Shown here piece by piece: positions 5,557 to 6,649 of a DNA stretch of 6,649 nucleotides. The translations under genes and the position numbers were made by a program. The stretch spans positions 1-6,649 of the forward strand of contig CAJJPG010000101.1 of the NCBI GenBank assembly GCA_905193585.1. Reading direction: 5' to 3'. The notes below the pieces were generated by a model that was given only the letters and a program-made list of their open reading frames with translations, made no database searches and was not told the origin of the DNA. Within the stretch, counting starts at the first letter, position 1. Each line of letters starts with the position of its first letter. This stretch comes from an uncultured Oscillospiraceae bacterium (GTDB lineage Bacteria; Bacillota; Clostridia; Oscillospirales; Acutalibacteraceae).

Positions 5557-6649
5557 AAAAGGTTGACATACAGCCTTGCCGCAAAAACCGCTGCGGTAAT
5601 TCTTTCGTTTGTGCTTGCGGTATTAACGGCGGGCTGCGTTTTTGCGGGGGCGTTTATGTATTCCGAACGGTTTTACACCAAAAGCCCCGAGCAAATTGAG
5701 GAAGAAAAGTACGCCGGTATTCTTTGCAAAACCGCCGCACAAATATCGGAATATTACGGCGAGGGAAATACCGAAGAATTAAAGAATTTTTCAGCCTCTT
5801 ATTTTACGGTGCGGGACGGCGAGACCGGCGAAACGCTTATTAACACATATGTAAATCAAAAATATATAGGCAAAGCGGTTTTCAAAAACATGAGCGTTCA
5901 TAAAACCGTTGAAAGCCCCGATGAGATTTACATTGAGGAATACCTGGGCGATGTGGATATTACCGTTTACGCGGCGGAAAATTACCCGCTTTCATACAGC
6001 AATCTTTTATACCTTAAATTAACGGACTTTTTATACCCGTTAAGGTACAGCATTATATTTATCGGTCTTCTCTCTCTGCTTTTATTTGTTTTAACTATGG
6101 TGTTTATTTATGCCGCGGCGGGCAGACAGGCGGACGGCAGCGTAAAACTTGCATTTACCGATAAAATACCCTTTGATTTGTTTACCGCTTGCATAATAGT
6201 TATAGGTATGCTGAACATTGCGATTGCGGAAAATCTTTACGCCGGCGCCGAATTTCAGCTTATTGCTTTATCGGTAATGCTCTCGCTTGATTACTTTATC
6301 GCCCTGCTTTACACCGTAAGCTTTGCGGTGCGCATTAAAGCGGGAACATTTGTTAAGAACAATGTTATATATAAGCTGCTGCGTATATTGTGGCGCGGTT
6401 TAAAAAAGGTTTTCGGGTTTTTAGGATTTGTTTTCAAAAATCTTTCACTTGTTAAAAAAATCGCGCTTATCTGCACGGCGGTGCTTATATTTGATTTTTT
6501 TGTGGCGGCTGTTTGTCTGTCTGCCGGAGCAACTGCTCTTTTGGCGTTTCTTGCGGGCCTGAATGCGGTTGCAATAGCGGTGCTTATAATATTTACCGCC
6601 GTGCAGCTGCAAAGAATTAAAAACGGCGGCGAAAAAATAGCCGAGGGGG
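5554..6649 (+). CDS. Multi-helix sensor histidine kinase, N-terminal part only (cut by window end)
   Basis: An open frame of 365 codons runs off the window with no stop. My translation shows helix 1 at about 10-36, an extracytoplasmic domain at about 37-162, then helices at about 166-189, 208-228, 235-259, 303-325 and 327-349: six in all. A basic amphipathic stretch (about 270-300, KLLRILWRGLKKVFGF) lies between helices 4 and 5. The last visible residues, QRIKNGGEKIAEG, look like the start of a HAMP-like linker. No phospho-accepting His or ATPase motif is in the window. The kinase call rests on the TAATG overlap with a VanR-like regulator and on resemblance to clostridial kinases that have this kind of multi-helix sensor before a HAMP/HisKA core. 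No catalytic or substrate-binding signature is seen in the sensor, and its ligand is unknown. A plain membrane protein remains possible but unlikely. Confidence 0.8.
   Translation, partial: MKRLTYSLAAKTAAVILSFVLAVLTAGCVFAGAFMYSERFYTKSPEQIEEEKYAGILCKTAAQISEYYGEGNTEELKNFSASYFTVRDGETGETLINTYVNQKYIGKAVFKNMSVHKTVESPDEIYIEEYLGDVDITVYAAENYPLSYSNLLYLKLTDFLYPLRYSIIFIGLLSLLLFVLTMVFIYAAAGRQADGSVKLAFTDKIPFDLFTACIIVIGMLNIAIAENLYAGAEFQLIALSVMLSLDYFIALLYTVSFAVRIKAGTFVKNNVIYKLLRILWRGLKKVFGFLGFVFKNLSLVKKIALICTAVLIFDFFVAAVCLSAGATALLAFLAGLNAVAIAVLIIFTAVQLQRIKNGGEKIAEG

Noticed and set aside
4856..6649. Glycopeptide-resistance (van) locus
   Set aside because: Only the regulator style is VanR-like. No vanH, vanA-type ligase or vanX gene is present, and VanR-like regulators are common in Clostridia for other purposes.

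Overview
The window looks like chromosomal DNA from a Gram-positive anaerobe of the class Clostridia, possibly Oscillospirales. The reasons are purine-rich Shine-Dalgarno sequences (AAGGAG, GAGGGG, AAAAGGG), a membrane-anchored HtrA protease encoded next to a two-component system, a VanR-type regulator paired with a many-helix sensor kinase, and mixed base composition with AT-rich intergenic gaps. No rRNA, tRNA, CRISPR array, insertion sequence or phage structural gene is visible. The lineage is an inference from gene style, not from a marker gene.

Layout. Positions 1-66 lie beyond the 3' end of the protease gene. They hold a striking seven-base tandem repeat and a small hairpin cut by the window edge. 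Positions 67-3614 are one minus-strand operon, transcribed as response regulator (2928-3614), sensor histidine kinase (1502-2923), then HtrA-type serine protease (67-1485). The gaps are 4 and 16 bases, and each downstream ribosome site overlaps the end of the gene before it. Positions 3615-3723 are an AT-rich gap with the likely operon promoter, an 8+8 inverted repeat and a weak terminator candidate. Positions 3724-4710 (minus strand) encode a complete XerC/XerD-type tyrosine recombinase with all catalytic residues. Positions 4711-4855 are a divergent promoter region with a convincing promoter for the recombinase, an extended -10 promoter for the rightward genes, and tandem CTTAA half-sites. 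One pair of these half-sites is spaced like an OmpR-family operator. Positions 4856-5554 encode a second OmpR/VanR-type regulator, joined by a one-base TAATG overlap to a second histidine kinase (5554 onward). Only the sensor part of that kinase lies in the window.

How the genes work together. The left operon has the logic of an envelope-stress circuit (compare CssRS-HtrA and CiaRH-HtrA in Firmicutes). An extracytoplasmic signal reaches the kinase, the regulator is phosphorylated, and a surface protease in the same transcript is made. The right pair is an independent system whose signal and targets cannot be read from this window. The recombinase between them is probably a housekeeping Xer enzyme that resolves chromosome dimers, but its promoter shares a control region with the second system.

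I did not find a clearly undescribed system. The most unusual items are the heptamer repeat after htrA, the cysteine cluster in the first kinase's sensor domain, and the shared control region at 4738-4833.
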